From JAFAXD01 sp963816775 (GTDB lineage Bacteria > Pseudomonadota > Alphaproteobacteria > Rhizobiales > Xanthobacteraceae): a stretch of DNA of 64,000 bases. The stretch is taken from the NCBI GenBank assembly GCA_963816775.1, contig CAWFLX010000065.1:82063-146062 (forward strand). Reading direction: 5' to 3'. Below are positions 1-8,900 of the stretch, piece by piece; the first letter of the stretch is position 1, and every line of letters begins with the position of its first letter. A program made the translations under genes and the position numbers. The notes under the pieces are model-generated. The model was given only the letters and a program-made list of their open reading frames with translations, was not told the origin of the DNA and did no database searches.

Positions 1-144
1 AACATCCACGCGCGCGAGGAGTTTCGCCGGGTCTCGCTTGTGTCGAAGGTGGCAAAGGCAGTGATCTGCGGCTTCGGCATCGAGGGCTATGCCCTTGCCA
101 TCACGGGTCTCGCTGCCGTGCTCGGGACGAAGGCGCAATCGTGA
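1..144 (+). CDS. aroQ: 3-dehydroquinate dehydratase type II, C-terminal end (partial)
   Basis: The window opens inside this gene; 47 residues remain before the TGA at 142-144. The visible part starts NIHAREEFR and continues with the GFGIEGY segment, which matches the C-terminal substrate-binding end of type II dehydroquinases of the shikimate pathway. The stop overlaps the GTG start of accB (141) in a GTGA junction, so the two are translationally coupled. The aroQ-accB-accC order is standard in Rhizobiales. The N-terminal two thirds, including the catalytic Tyr, lie outside the window. Confidence 0.85.
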   Translation, partial: NIHAREEFRRVSLVSKVAKAVICGFGIEGYALAITGLAAVLGTKAQS

Positions 145-602
145 ACGAGGAAAGCGACGCAACCACGCACAGCGCCGACTATCAGCGGGTCGTGCGCGCG
201 CTCGCCACGTTGCTCGACGAAACCGGGCTCACCGAGATCGAGGTCGAGCAGGGCGGCCTGCGCGTGCGGGTCGCGCGCCAGCACGCTGCGCAGCCCGCGC
301 ACCCGGCCGCGACGGTGCCGTTGACGGCAGCCGCTTCACTGCCGGCCGGCGTCGATCCGGCGCAGCATCCGGGCGTCGTCACCTCGCCCATGGTCGGCAC
401 CGCCTACCGGGCGCCGGAGCCGGGCGCCAAGCCGTTCATCGAAGTCGGGAGCACGGTCGAAGCCGGCGCAACGTTGCTGGTCATCGAGGCGATGAAGACC
501 ATGAATCAAATCCCCGCACCGCGCTCCGGAACGGTGGTGCAGATCCTGTTCGAGGATGCGCAGCCGGTCGAGTTCGGCGAACCGTTGCTGATTATTGAGT
601 GA
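141..602 (+). CDS. accB: Acetyl-CoA carboxylase biotin carboxyl carrier protein
   Basis: This 153-residue protein carries the biotin that shuttles carboxylate between AccC and the carboxyltransferase in malonyl-CoA synthesis. The biotinylation motif EAMKTMN is present, with the acceptor Lys at residue 119, inside a C-terminal biotinyl domain (about 78-153) that contains SPMVGT. A short helical N-terminus and an Ala/Pro-rich linker (about 48-75) precede it, as is usual for AccB. The start is GTG, overlapping the aroQ stop. accC follows after 24 bases. Confidence 0.95.
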   Translation: MNEESDATTHSADYQRVVRALATLLDETGLTEIEVEQGGLRVRVARQHAAQPAHPAATVPLTAAASLPAGVDPAQHPGVVTSPMVGTAYRAPEPGAKPFIEVGSTVEAGATLLVIEAMKTMNQIPAPRSGTVVQILFEDAQPVEFGEPLLIIE

Positions 603-626
603 TGGCTGCTTTGTGTCGCAGAGCCG

Positions 627-1979
627 ATGTTTGAAAAAATCCTGATCGCCAACCGCGGTGAGATTGCGCTGCGCGTCCTGCGCGCCTGCAAGGAGCTCGG
701 CGTTCAGACGGTGGCCGTGCATTCAACCGCCGATGCCGATGCCATGCACGTTCGGCTCGCCGACGAGAGCGTATGCATCGGCCCGCCGCCGGCGCGGGAA
801 TCCTACCTCAACGTCCCGGCGCTGCTGGCAGCCTGCGAGATCACCGGCGCCGATGCGGTGCATCCCGGCTACGGGTTTCTCTCGGAGAACGCCCGCTTCG
901 CCGAGATCCTGGCGGAGCACAGCATCCATTTCATCGGCCCCAAGCCCGAGCACATCCGCCTGATGGGCGACAAGATCGAGGCCAAGCGCACCGCCGCCAA
1001 GCTCGGCATTCCGGTCGTGCCCGGCTCCGAGGGCGGCATCAAATCCGACCAGGACGCGATCGCGATCGCGCGCGACATCGGCTATCCGGTGCTGGTCAAG
1101 GCCGCGGCCGGCGGCGGCGGACGCGGCATGAAGGTCGCCGAAACACCGGCTGATCTTGCAACCGCGCTTGCGACCGCGCGCGCGGAAGCCAAGGCGGCCT
1201 TCGGCGACGATGCGGTCTATCTCGAGAAATATCTCGCCACCCCGCGCCACATCGAGATCCAGGTGCTGGGCGACGGCCTCGGGCATGCGATTCACTTAGG
1301 CGAGCGCGACTGTTCGCTGCAGCGCCGCCATCAGAAGCTCTTGGAGGAAAGCCCGTCGCCGGCGCTCAATGCCTCGGCGCGCGGAGAGATCGGCGAGATC
1401 GTGGCGCGCGCAATGCGCGAGATCAAATATCTCGGCGCCGGCACCGTCGAGTTTCTGTACGAGGAAGGGCACTTCTATTTCATCGAGATGAACACCCGCA
1501 TCCAGGTCGAGCACCCGGTCACCGAAATGATCACCGACATCGACCTGATTCTTGAACAGATCCGGGTCGCCGACGGCGCCGCGCTTGCGATCCAGCAGAA
1601 GGACGTCGAATTTCACGGCCACGCGATCGAATGCCGGATCAACGCCGAGAGCCCGGTGTCGTTTCGGCCCTCGCCCGGACGGATCGTGCACTACCATCCG
1701 CCCGGCGGCATGGGCGTGCGCATCAATTCCGCCGCCTATCAGGGCTACGCGATCCCGCCCTACTACAATTCGCTGATCGGCAAGTTGATCGTGCACGGCA
1801 AGACGCGCGGCGAATGCCTGATGCGGCTCAAACGCGCGCTCGACGAATTCGTGATCGACGGGGTCGAGACCACCCTACCGCTGTTTCGCGCGCTGGTGCG
1901 CGACCGCGATATGCTCGACGGGAACTATCATATCCACTGGCTGGAGACGTTCTTGGCGAGCGGCGGATTGACCGAATAG
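627..1979 (+). CDS. accC: Acetyl-CoA carboxylase biotin carboxylase subunit
   Basis: This 450-residue protein is full length for AccC, which carboxylates AccB-bound biotin using ATP and bicarbonate. The N-terminal domain starts MFEKILIANRGEIA. The ATP-grasp region has the glycine-rich loop GGGGRGMK (about 162-169), and the active-site segment EMNTRIQVEHPVTE lies near residue 290. The gene belongs to the aroQ-accB-accC operon. Its last 52 bases overlap the 3' end of the convergent receiver-domain gene. Confidence 0.97.
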   Translation: MFEKILIANRGEIALRVLRACKELGVQTVAVHSTADADAMHVRLADESVCIGPPPARESYLNVPALLAACEITGADAVHPGYGFLSENARFAEILAEHSIHFIGPKPEHIRLMGDKIEAKRTAAKLGIPVVPGSEGGIKSDQDAIAIARDIGYPVLVKAAAGGGGRGMKVAETPADLATALATARAEAKAAFGDDAVYLEKYLATPRHIEIQVLGDGLGHAIHLGERDCSLQRRHQKLLEESPSPALNASARGEIGEIVARAMREIKYLGAGTVEFLYEEGHFYFIEMNTRIQVEHPVTEMITDIDLILEQIRVADGAALAIQQKDVEFHGHAIECRINAESPVSFRPSPGRIVHYHPPGGMGVRINSAAYQGYAIPPYYNSLIGKLIVHGKTRGECLMRLKRALDEFVIDGVETTLPLFRALVRDRDMLDGNYHIHWLETFLASGGLTE

Positions 1980-2356
1980 GACTTACGGCTGCGCTCGGTG
2001 ACCTTGGTGAGCAGCGTGCAGATCTTGGCCGGCTCATACGGCTTGGGCACGAACACCGAATCCGGAACCTGCTCGATGCGCTCGACGCTGCCGGAGGTAT
2101 AGACCACCGCGAGTTCAGGCAGCAGCTTGCGGGCAAGCACCGCCAACCGCCCGCCGTCGACATCACCTTCGAGTTCGACGTCGGTGAACAGCACGTCGAC
2201 CGGCCACTGCGCGGCGAGATGCGACAAGGCATCGCGCGCGTTGGCGACGGCATGCACCTCGAACCCGTCCTCAATCAGAACGTCGACGATCAGGTGGCGT
2301 ACGATGGCTTCGTCTTCGACCACCAATACGCGCCGTGGCTGAACACTGGCGTCCAT
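1928..2356 (-). CDS. Stand-alone response regulator receiver domain protein (CheY-like)
   Basis: The protein has 142 residues and consists of a single receiver domain without an output domain. The expected acidic pair is at E14/D15, the phosphoacceptor Asp at D59 (FTDVE), the conserved hydroxyl residue in YTSGS, and the Lys at K105 (VPKPY). I chose the ATG at 2356 because AAGGAGCC lies just upstream. A longer reading to 2398 would add a non-native leader. The gene is convergent with accC and overlaps it by 52 bases. No histidine kinase is nearby, so its partner is unknown. It interrupts the usual accC-aat adjacency. Confidence 0.85.
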   Translation of the reverse strand: MDASVQPRRVLVVEDEAIVRHLIVDVLIEDGFEVHAVANARDALSHLAAQWPVDVLFTDVELEGDVDGGRLAVLARKLLPELAVVYTSGSVERIEQVPDSVFVPKPYEPAKICTLLTKVTERSRKSYSVNPPLAKNVSSQWI

Positions 2357-2494
2357 GATCAGGCTCCTTCCATGCTTACGTCGCATTTCCGCAGGCACAG
2401 GTTCAATTCTATGCTCGGTTTGCGGTCTTGCGAAAACTTACGAAGATCGTGGTTATCAGGGCGTGAATACCGGCCTTGAGAACGCGTTGTGTCT

Positions 2495-2544
2495 GAGCAT
2501 GTGCTGTGTCGCAAAACCGGATCCCACTTTTGCGGGACATGCTC
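2495..2544. repeat. Palindromic intergenic element (GAGCATG...CATGCTC)
   Basis: This is an imperfect inverted repeat of about 50 bp, running from GAGCATGTGCTG to CGGGACATGCTC. Its core, GCAAAACCGGATCCCAC, is typical of short palindromes dispersed in Rhizobiales genomes. It sits in the 5' region of aat and could form a hairpin in the leader. I see only this copy in the window. Confidence 0.6.
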
Positions 2545-2581
2545 TAGGGGCGTTGGCGCGAAAGACGCTGGAACGAATCTT

Positions 2582-3268
2582 ATGGCCAGCAAGGAACACG
2601 CAGTCGTCGAGATCACGCCCGAGGTTTTGCTGAAAGCCTACGCGTGCGGGATTTTTCCGATGGCCGAGAGCGCCGACGATCCGGCGCTCTACTGGATCGA
2701 GCCGGAAGCGCGCGGCATCATTCCGCTCGCAGGTTTCCATGTGCCGGCGCGGCTCGCGCGCACGATTCGCACGGATGCTTTCACGGTCGTCGCCAACCGC
2801 GATTTCGACGCGGTGCTCGAGGGCTGCGCCGAGGCCAAGCCCGGGCGCACGCACACCTGGATCAATGCGCGCATCCGCCGGCTCTATCGCGGCCTCTTCG
2901 ACATCGGTCACTGCCATACGGTCGAGGTCTATGACGGCGATGCTTTGGTCGGTGGGCTCTACGGCGTCAGCCTCGGATCGACGTTCTTCGGCGAGAGCAT
3001 GTTCCACCGCGCGCGCGACGCCTCCAAGGTGGCGCTCGTGCACCTTGTCGCGCGGCTGAAGGCCGGTCGCTTCCGGCTGCTCGACACCCAGTTCGTGACC
3101 GACCACCTGAAAATATTCGGCGCGACCGAAGTCTCGCGCCGGCAGTACCACAAGCTCCTGGCCGACGCGCTCATCGGCGAAGCCGATTTCGGCGCGCTCG
3201 CGATCGATCGCCCGATCCCGGGCGCGCGCGCGCTTGAGCTTGCGGTTGCGGACCCGGCGGTCGGCTGA
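2582..3268 (+). CDS. aat: Leucyl/phenylalanyl-tRNA--protein transferase
   Basis: This enzyme attaches Leu or Phe to N-terminal Arg/Lys residues and so feeds the N-end rule pathway. The 228-residue protein shows the family hallmarks AYACGIFPMA near the start, YWIEPEARGIIPL, SLGSTFFGESMF in the middle, and LDTQFVTDHL. I placed the start at the ATG in TTATGGCCAGC. An upstream reading from 2489 would run through the palindromic element. It lies between accC and DUF2155, as in other Rhizobiales. Confidence 0.95.
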   Translation: MASKEHAVVEITPEVLLKAYACGIFPMAESADDPALYWIEPEARGIIPLAGFHVPARLARTIRTDAFTVVANRDFDAVLEGCAEAKPGRTHTWINARIRRLYRGLFDIGHCHTVEVYDGDALVGGLYGVSLGSTFFGESMFHRARDASKVALVHLVARLKAGRFRLLDTQFVTDHLKIFGATEVSRRQYHKLLADALIGEADFGALAIDRPIPGARALELAVADPAVG

Positions 3269-3330
3269 GTCAGCCCCCAAGAAGCAAGAAGGCCGGGACT
3301 GCCCCGGCCTCGACGGCACGGAAATTTCCA

Positions 3331-4446
3331 TCATTGTCGCGGCGGCCACTGAAACTGAAATGGTGATTGGGCCGGGGGCGGTGGTGGTTGTGGCGGCTGG
3401 CGCGCGGCGGGAGCCTGCGCGACCGGCTGCTGGGCGACCTGCCCCTGCGCGGCCGGTTGCTGGGCCGATTGGCGCTGCGGTTTGGGTGCCGTTCCCGCCG
3501 GCGGTGACGCGCCACCTAGTGGCGGTTGTTGCGCGGACGGCTTGGGCGTTCCCGTGGGCGAAGACGCGGCGGCGCCCCCCGCCGGCGGCTGTTGGCCGCG
3601 CGCGCCGCCCTGCGGCGTCGACTGGGTCGGACCGGGGGCTGCGGGCTGGGTATCGGCAACCACGGTCTGGCCGCCTTTGCAGCCGGTCAGCCAGACGTCG
3701 TAGATCGGGTGCTCGACCGCATGCAGGCCCGGGCTCGCGGCGAACATCCAGCCCGTGAACAGGCGCTTGGTCTCGCCCTGCAGCGTCACCTCGTCGACGT
3801 CGATGAACCCGTCGGTGTTGGCGGCTTCGGTGGTCGGGCGCGTGTAGCAGACCCGCGGCGTCACCTGCAGCGCGCCGAACTGCACCTTCTCATTGAGCTT
3901 GACGTCGAACGCGATGATGCGGCCGGTGATCTTGTCGAGCCCCGCAAACACCGCGACGGGATTCTGAATTTTCACGGCCGGCATTTCCACGACGACTTCG
4001 TCGCCCGGCTGCAGCGCGGTGCTGGCGGGTTGCGGCGGCTTCATCTGTCCCGCGCCCGCGGGCCCTGGCTCGCCGACCGGCGGGACGCTTGGCCCGGTCC
4101 CGGGCGCATTGGCGGCGCTGCCCGGCGGCGGCGCCAGCGGCTGGCCACTGATCGTACCCGGCCGTCCTGGCAGCTGGGTTGGCGGCAGCCCGCCGCGGGT
4201 CGCGGTTTGCGGTCTCGTCGGAACCGGCGGCGGCGCGATGTCCTCGTCCATCTCCTCGGGCGGCATCGCGTCCTGCATGTTGAGCGGAGGCGGCCCCCCC
4301 GGCGCGACGGCGGGTGGCGGTGGAGCGGGCGCGCGGTTGGGGACGTTGCCGGGCGGGCGTGGCGGGCTGAATTGCGCAGCCGCCGGCTGGGCCAGAAGGG
4401 CCAAGCCCGCAACGGTCAGCAGTCCCAGACGGAAAGATATCGGCAT
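3331..4446 (-). CDS. DUF2155 domain-containing secreted protein
   Basis: The protein has 371 residues. An N-terminal Sec signal peptide (about 1-24, cut after QPAAA) is followed by a long Pro/Gly-rich low-complexity stretch (about 25-140). A DUF2155 core then runs from about 150 to 260, with AVFAGLDKITGR, CYTRPTTEA and LFTGWMFAASPGL, and a Pro/Gln/Ala-rich tail closes the protein. DUF2155 proteins are periplasmic or envelope proteins of unknown function, conserved next to the NDUFA12 homologue in alphaproteobacteria. The extended low-complexity flanks are unusually long. The molecular role is unknown. Confidence 0.85.
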   Translation of the reverse strand: MPISFRLGLLTVAGLALLAQPAAAQFSPPRPPGNVPNRAPAPPPPAVAPGGPPPLNMQDAMPPEEMDEDIAPPPVPTRPQTATRGGLPPTQLPGRPGTISGQPLAPPPGSAANAPGTGPSVPPVGEPGPAGAGQMKPPQPASTALQPGDEVVVEMPAVKIQNPVAVFAGLDKITGRIIAFDVKLNEKVQFGALQVTPRVCYTRPTTEAANTDGFIDVDEVTLQGETKRLFTGWMFAASPGLHAVEHPIYDVWLTGCKGGQTVVADTQPAAPGPTQSTPQGGARGQQPPAGGAAASSPTGTPKPSAQQPPLGGASPPAGTAPKPQRQSAQQPAAQGQVAQQPVAQAPAARQPPQPPPPPAQSPFQFQWPPRQ

Positions 4447-4560
4447 TCCACCCCAACTCCCCAGCCCCCGGTTAAGCGCGTGATTAAGGCGATTCGAGGG
4501 ATGGGGCGGTCACGAAATGTGCCGAAAAACACCGTCCCTTCGGCTTGCGGCGGGTCCGCC

Positions 4561-4650
4561 GTAGGATGGGTTGAGCGCCAGCGAAACCCATCAATTCTCG
4601 TCGGGATTTGAATGATGGGTTTCGGCGCAATGCGCCTCAACCCATCCTAC
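4561..4650. repeat. Inverted repeat GTAGGATGGGTT...AACCCATCCTAC
   Basis: The arms (4561-4593 and 4612-4650) begin GTAGGATGGGTTGAGCGC and end with its reverse complement, with GAAACCCATCA / TGATGGGTTTC inside. The right arm abuts the stop codon of the upstream NDUFA12 gene. The element could form a long hairpin in the mRNA between the two genes and act as a processing or attenuation site. Similar GGATGGGTT elements are scattered in Bradyrhizobium-like genomes. Confidence 0.75.
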
Positions 4651-5064
4651 TCAATGATCCGGCCGCCAAGCGTGGTAATCGCCTGTTGCCTCCGGCCGGC
4701 GCAACTCGGCGAGCGTTGAGCCGGGCGGGCGATAGGCGAACGGCGTGCCGGTCAGGTTCGGCAGGTGCGGCTTCTCCCACGGCCGCAGCACGACTGTCTC
4801 CTGCGTCGGCGGGGTGTCCGTGAGATGGTGCATCCAGCCGTGCCAGTCCCCGATCGCCGTCGGGTCGGTGTAGCCGTTGAAGATCACCCAGCGCCGATCG
4901 AAGCCGAGGTACGGATCGATCTTGCCGCCCTTGGTCCGGTAATAGCGGTTGCCGCGCACGTCCTCGCCGACGAATTCGCCATAGAGCGCGGTCCAGACCT
5001 GAGTGCCGAAGGTCTGACCGTTCCACCACGTGAAAATGCGCGAAACAAAGGTCTTGATCGACAT
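4651..5064 (-). CDS. NADH:ubiquinone oxidoreductase accessory subunit, NDUFA12 (B17.2) family
   Basis: The 137-residue protein begins MSIKTFVSRIFTWW and contains NRYYRTKGGKIDPYLGFDRRW, GYTDPTAIGDWHGWMHH and a C-terminal YHAWRPDH. These are the marks of the alphaproteobacterial NDUFA12/B17.2 homologue, a peripheral complex I subunit at the inner membrane. I took the ATG at 5064, because longer readings add a basic, non-native N-terminus. It lies upstream of DUF2155 on the same strand, and the pair is conserved in Rhizobiales. Confidence 0.9.
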   Translation of the reverse strand: MSIKTFVSRIFTWWNGQTFGTQVWTALYGEFVGEDVRGNRYYRTKGGKIDPYLGFDRRWVIFNGYTDPTAIGDWHGWMHHLTDTPPTQETVVLRPWEKPHLPNLTGTPFAYRPPGSTLAELRRPEATGDYHAWRPDH

Positions 5065-5594
5065 GGTGGGCAGTTGATGCCACCGCGATTGCGCGATGTC
5101 CACAACGCGATGGCGACGTCGGCGGCAGCGAGTCGCGCGCGTCGAGCCGAGCGCGTCGCGCATGGCTTAAGCCCCATGGATGATGATTTCTGCTCCATGG
5201 ATGCCAATTTGGCTTGATCCTTGTCATCCATGGCTAAGCCACTGCGCACGCGCACGTTTGCCCCTCGCCTGCGCCCATGGATGACAAATTGAGAGAGAGG
5301 CATCCATGGTGGCAAGCCATGCGCCACTGGCAAAGCTGCGAGCGCGGGCGCTGTCCACGCGAAGCCGCGCGACTCGCAAAATGTCGTCTCGAGGTCGCGA
5401 CGCTATCCACGGTTTTGCACGTGCCTGTGGACACCATGACGGATTGTCGACGGTATCGTGACAGCGCCGCGACACCACCCCCTTCCGAATCTCGCGGCGA
5501 TATCCGATACTTGCTTTGCCTCCCCGAAATTGTCCCCAGAATTCTCCACCCAACCCCAGCATTTAGGGGTTCGTTCAGATTTCAACACTATCCC
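5065..5594. other. Gene-free stretch upstream of NDUFA12
   Basis: Apart from the CCATGGATG cluster I see no supported gene here. Open frames on both strands lack ribosome-binding sites and family resemblance. The divergent promoters for the NDUFA12 operon and for the nrdJ leader must lie in this stretch. Confidence 0.5.
5174..5309. repeat. Cluster of five CCATGGATG words in alternating orientation
   Basis: CCATGGATG occurs at 5174, 5195 and 5275, and its complement CATCCATGG at 5225 and 5301, all within 136 bp. Two of them extend to a perfect 13-bp inverted pair, TTGTCATCCATGG (5221-5233) and CCATGGATGACAA (5275-5287). The cluster lies upstream of the NDUFA12 gene, in a stretch with no convincing gene. 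Its function is unknown; it could be an operator cluster or remnants of a mobile palindrome. Confidence 0.6.
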
Positions 5595-5624
5595 TTGACG
5601 GGCGCCGCGGAGTCGTCCTAGCTT
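5595..5624 (+). promoter_or_regulatory. Housekeeping-type promoter of the nrdJ leader
   Basis: TTGACG at 5595-5600 (in CCCTTGACGG) and TAGCTT at 5619-5624 are 18 bases apart, a reasonable alphaproteobacterial sigma-70 pair. The start would fall near 5630, exactly at the foot of the first hairpin of the leader. This is an inference from sequence alone. Confidence 0.45.
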
Positions 5625-5629
5625 TTGAA

Positions 5630-5997
5630 CCCTGCGGCGGGGGAGTATCAAGTCTCTGCCGGACCTTTCCCGAAGAGGCTTGCGAGACCCTCCCGCAGGG
5701 GCCAAATGGCTCATGTGGCTGTGGAATCGCGTGCCTCAGGCCAGGGGGTAAAACCCCGGCGGGATCTTCGTGGCCGAAGATCTCGAAGCGCCCAGGCGAC
5801 CGGTCCGGCAACGACTTAGGCAACTAGTCGCAGACTGCATCCGGGAGCTTTCACCCGGAGCCGGGTTCAGGGCGTCAGACGAGACACGGAGCGAGGAAAC
5901 GCGCGCACGCGGACAGCTTGCGCGGTGGAAGTTGCGTCGGCGAGTTCTGCTTTAATGAGCAAGTCGCGTGACGCCAGCAGCAGCCGAAGGGGCAGAC
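5630..5997 (+). promoter_or_regulatory. Structured 5' leader of nrdJ (possible regulatory RNA)
   Basis: About 370 bases of transcribed leader would precede nrdJ. It contains several stable hairpins. The first has arms CCCTGCGG (5630-5637)/GGGGGAG (5639-5645) closing on CTCCCGCAGGG (5690-5700), with GTCTC/GAGAC nested inside. The others are GGGG-CCCC (5744-5757), a perfect GATCTTCG/CGAAGATC (5763-5782) and TCCGGG/CCCGGA (5840-5859). No reading frame in it is convincing. It lacks the B12-box sequence GCCACTG expected of a cobalamin riboswitch. It could be a riboswitch of another class or a small RNA gene. Confidence 0.4.
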
Positions 5998-8900
5998 ATG
6001 CGAATCGAGCGACGTTTCACCAAGACCGACCAGTCACCCTACGCGGGCATCGAGTTTCGCTTGGCGACGAGCGAGATCCGCAATCCGGATGGCTCGGTGG
6101 TGTTTCGCGCCGATGACGTCGAGGTGCCGGCGCACTGGTCGCAGGTCGCTTCCGACGTGCTGGCCCAGAAATATTTCCGCAAGGCCGGCGTGCCCGCGCG
6201 CCTCAAGAAGGTCGAGGAGGAGACCGTCCCCTCGTGGCTGTGGCGCTCGGTGCCCGACGAAGCCGCGCTCAAGGAGCTGCCCGAGAAGGAGCGCACGATC
6301 GGCGAGCGCGGCGCCCAACAGGTGTTCGATCGCCTGGCCGGCACCTGGACCTACTGGGGCTGGAAGGGCGGCTATTTCGATTCGGAAGAGGACGCGCGCG
6401 CGTTCTTCGATGAGCACCGCTACATGCTGGCGATGCAGATGTGCGCGCCGAACTCGCCGCAATGGTTCAACACCGGCCTCTTCTGGGCCTACGGCATCGA
6501 CGGGCCGAGCCAGGGCCACTACTACGTGGATTTCGCGACCGGCAAGCTCACCAAGTCGAAGTCGGCCTACGAGCATCCGCAGCCGCACGCCTGCTTCATC
6601 CAGTCGATCAACGACGACCTCGTCGGCGACGGCGGGATCATGGATCTGTGGGTGCGCGAGGCGCGCCTGTTCAAGTACGGCTCCGGCACCGGCACCAACT
6701 TCTCGCGCCTGCGCGGCGAGAACGAGCGGCTCTCGGGCGGCGGCAAGTCGTCCGGCCTGATGAGCTTCCTCAAGATCGGCGACCGCGCGGCCGGCGCCAT
6801 CAAATCCGGCGGCACCACCCGGCGCGCCGCCAAGATGGTGATCGTCGATGCCGATCATCCCGACATCGAGCAGTACATCGACTGGAAGGTGAAGGAGGAG
6901 CAGAAGGTCGCGGCGCTCGTCACCGGCTCCAAGATCAACCAGAAACACCTGCGCGCGGTGCTCAAGGCCTGCGTGAACTGCGAGGGCTCGGGCGACGACT
7001 GCTTCACGCCCGACAAGAACCCGGCGCTGCGCCGCGAGATCAAGCTCGCCCGCAAGGCCTACGTGCCGGACGCCTACATCAAGCGCGTGATCCAGTTCGC
7101 GCGCCAGGGCTACAAGGACATCGAGTTCCCGATCTACGACACCGACTGGGATTCGGAAGCCTATCTCACGGTCTCCGGCCAGAACTCCAACAACACCGTG
7201 CGGGTGACCGACGAGTTCCTCAAAGCGGTGGAAGCCGACGCCGACTGGGATCTGACCTGGCGTACCAACGGCAAGGTCGCCAAGACCGTGAAGGCGCGCG
7301 CGCTGTGGGATCAGATCGCGACCGCAGCCTGGGCCTCGGCCGATCCCGGCCTGCAGTTCCACACCACGGTGAACGACTGGCACACCTGCCCGGCCTCGGG
7401 CCCGATCCGCGCCTCCAATCCGTGCTCGGAATACATGTTCCTCGACGACACGGCGTGCAATCTCGCCTCGCTGAACCTGCTCGCGTTCCACGAGAAGAAC
7501 TCGCGCAAGTTCGACATCGAGGCCTATGAGCACGCGGTGCGGCTGTGGACGATCGTGCTCGAAATCTCGGTGATGATGGCGCAGTTCCCGTCGAAGGAAA
7601 TCGCGCAGCTCTCGTTCGAGTACCGCACGCTGGGCTTGGGCTACGCCAACGTCGGCGGGCTGCTGATGTCGTCCGGCATCGCCTACGATTCGGAAGCCGG
7701 CCGCGCGATCTGCGCCGCGCTGACCGCGATCATGACCGGCGTCGCCTACGCGACCTCGGCCGAGATGGCGGCGATCCTCGGCGCCTTCCCGGGCTACAAG
7801 AAGAATCGCGAGGCGATGCTGCGCGTGATGCGCAACCATCGCCGCGCCGCCTATGGCGAGCGCTCCGGCTATGAGAAGATCGCGATGCCGCCGGTGCCGC
7901 TGCAGCACGCTGCCTGCCCCGATCAGGATTTGATCGCGCACGCCAAGCGCGCCTGGGACCTGGCGCTCAAGCTCGGCGAGGAGCACGGCTATCGCAACGC
8001 GCAGGCGAGCGTGGTGGCGCCGACCGGCACCATCGGCCTCGTGATGGATTGCGACACCACCGGGATCGAGCCCGACTTTGCGCTGGTGAAGTTCAAGAAG
8101 CTCGCCGGCGGCGGCTACTTCAAGATCATCAACCAGGCGGTGCCGGAGGCGCTGCGCGTCCTTGGCTACAGCGAAGCGCAGATCGCCGAGATCGATGTCT
8201 ACGCGGTCGGCCACGGCACGCTCTCGAACGCGCCCGCCATCAACCACACCACGCTCAAGGTCAAGGGTTTCACCGACGAGGCGATCGCCAAGGTCGAGAA
8301 GGCGCTGCCGACCGCCTTCGACATCAAGTTTGCGTTCAACAAGTGGACCCTGGGCGAGGATTTTTGCCGCGAGGTGCTCGGCATCGACGCCGACGAGCTT
8401 GCCAAGCCCGGCTTCGACATGCTGGCGCATCTCGGGTTCTCGAGGCGCGAGATCGAGGCCGCGAACGTGCACGTGTGCGGCGCCATGACGGTCGAGGGCG
8501 CGCCGCATCTCAAGGCCGAGCACTATCCGGTGTTCGACTGCGCCAACCCGTGCGGGCGCAACGGCAAGCGCTATCTCTCGGTCGAGAGCCACATCCGCAT
8601 GCTGGCGGCGGCGCAGCCGTTCATCTCGGGCGCGATCTCGAAGACCATCAACATGCCGAACGACGCCGCGATCGAGGACTGCAAGGCGGCGTACCTCTTG
8701 TCGTGGAAGCTCGCGCTGAAGGCCAACGCGCTCTACCGCGACGGCTCGAAACTCTCGCAGCCGCTGCAGAGCCAGCTGATCGCCGACGAGGACGAGGAGG
8801 ACGACGTCGAGTCCTTCCTGGAGAAGCCGATGGCGGCGCGCGCCACCGCGCTCTCGGAGCGGGTGGTGGAGAAGATCGTCGAGCGCATCACCATCCTGCG

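Noticed and set aside
5630..5997. Cobalamin riboswitch, tmRNA or RNase P RNA
   Set aside because: I could not find the B12 box, the tmRNA tag or TPsiC-like loop, or the conserved RNase P cores. Only generic hairpins are evident.
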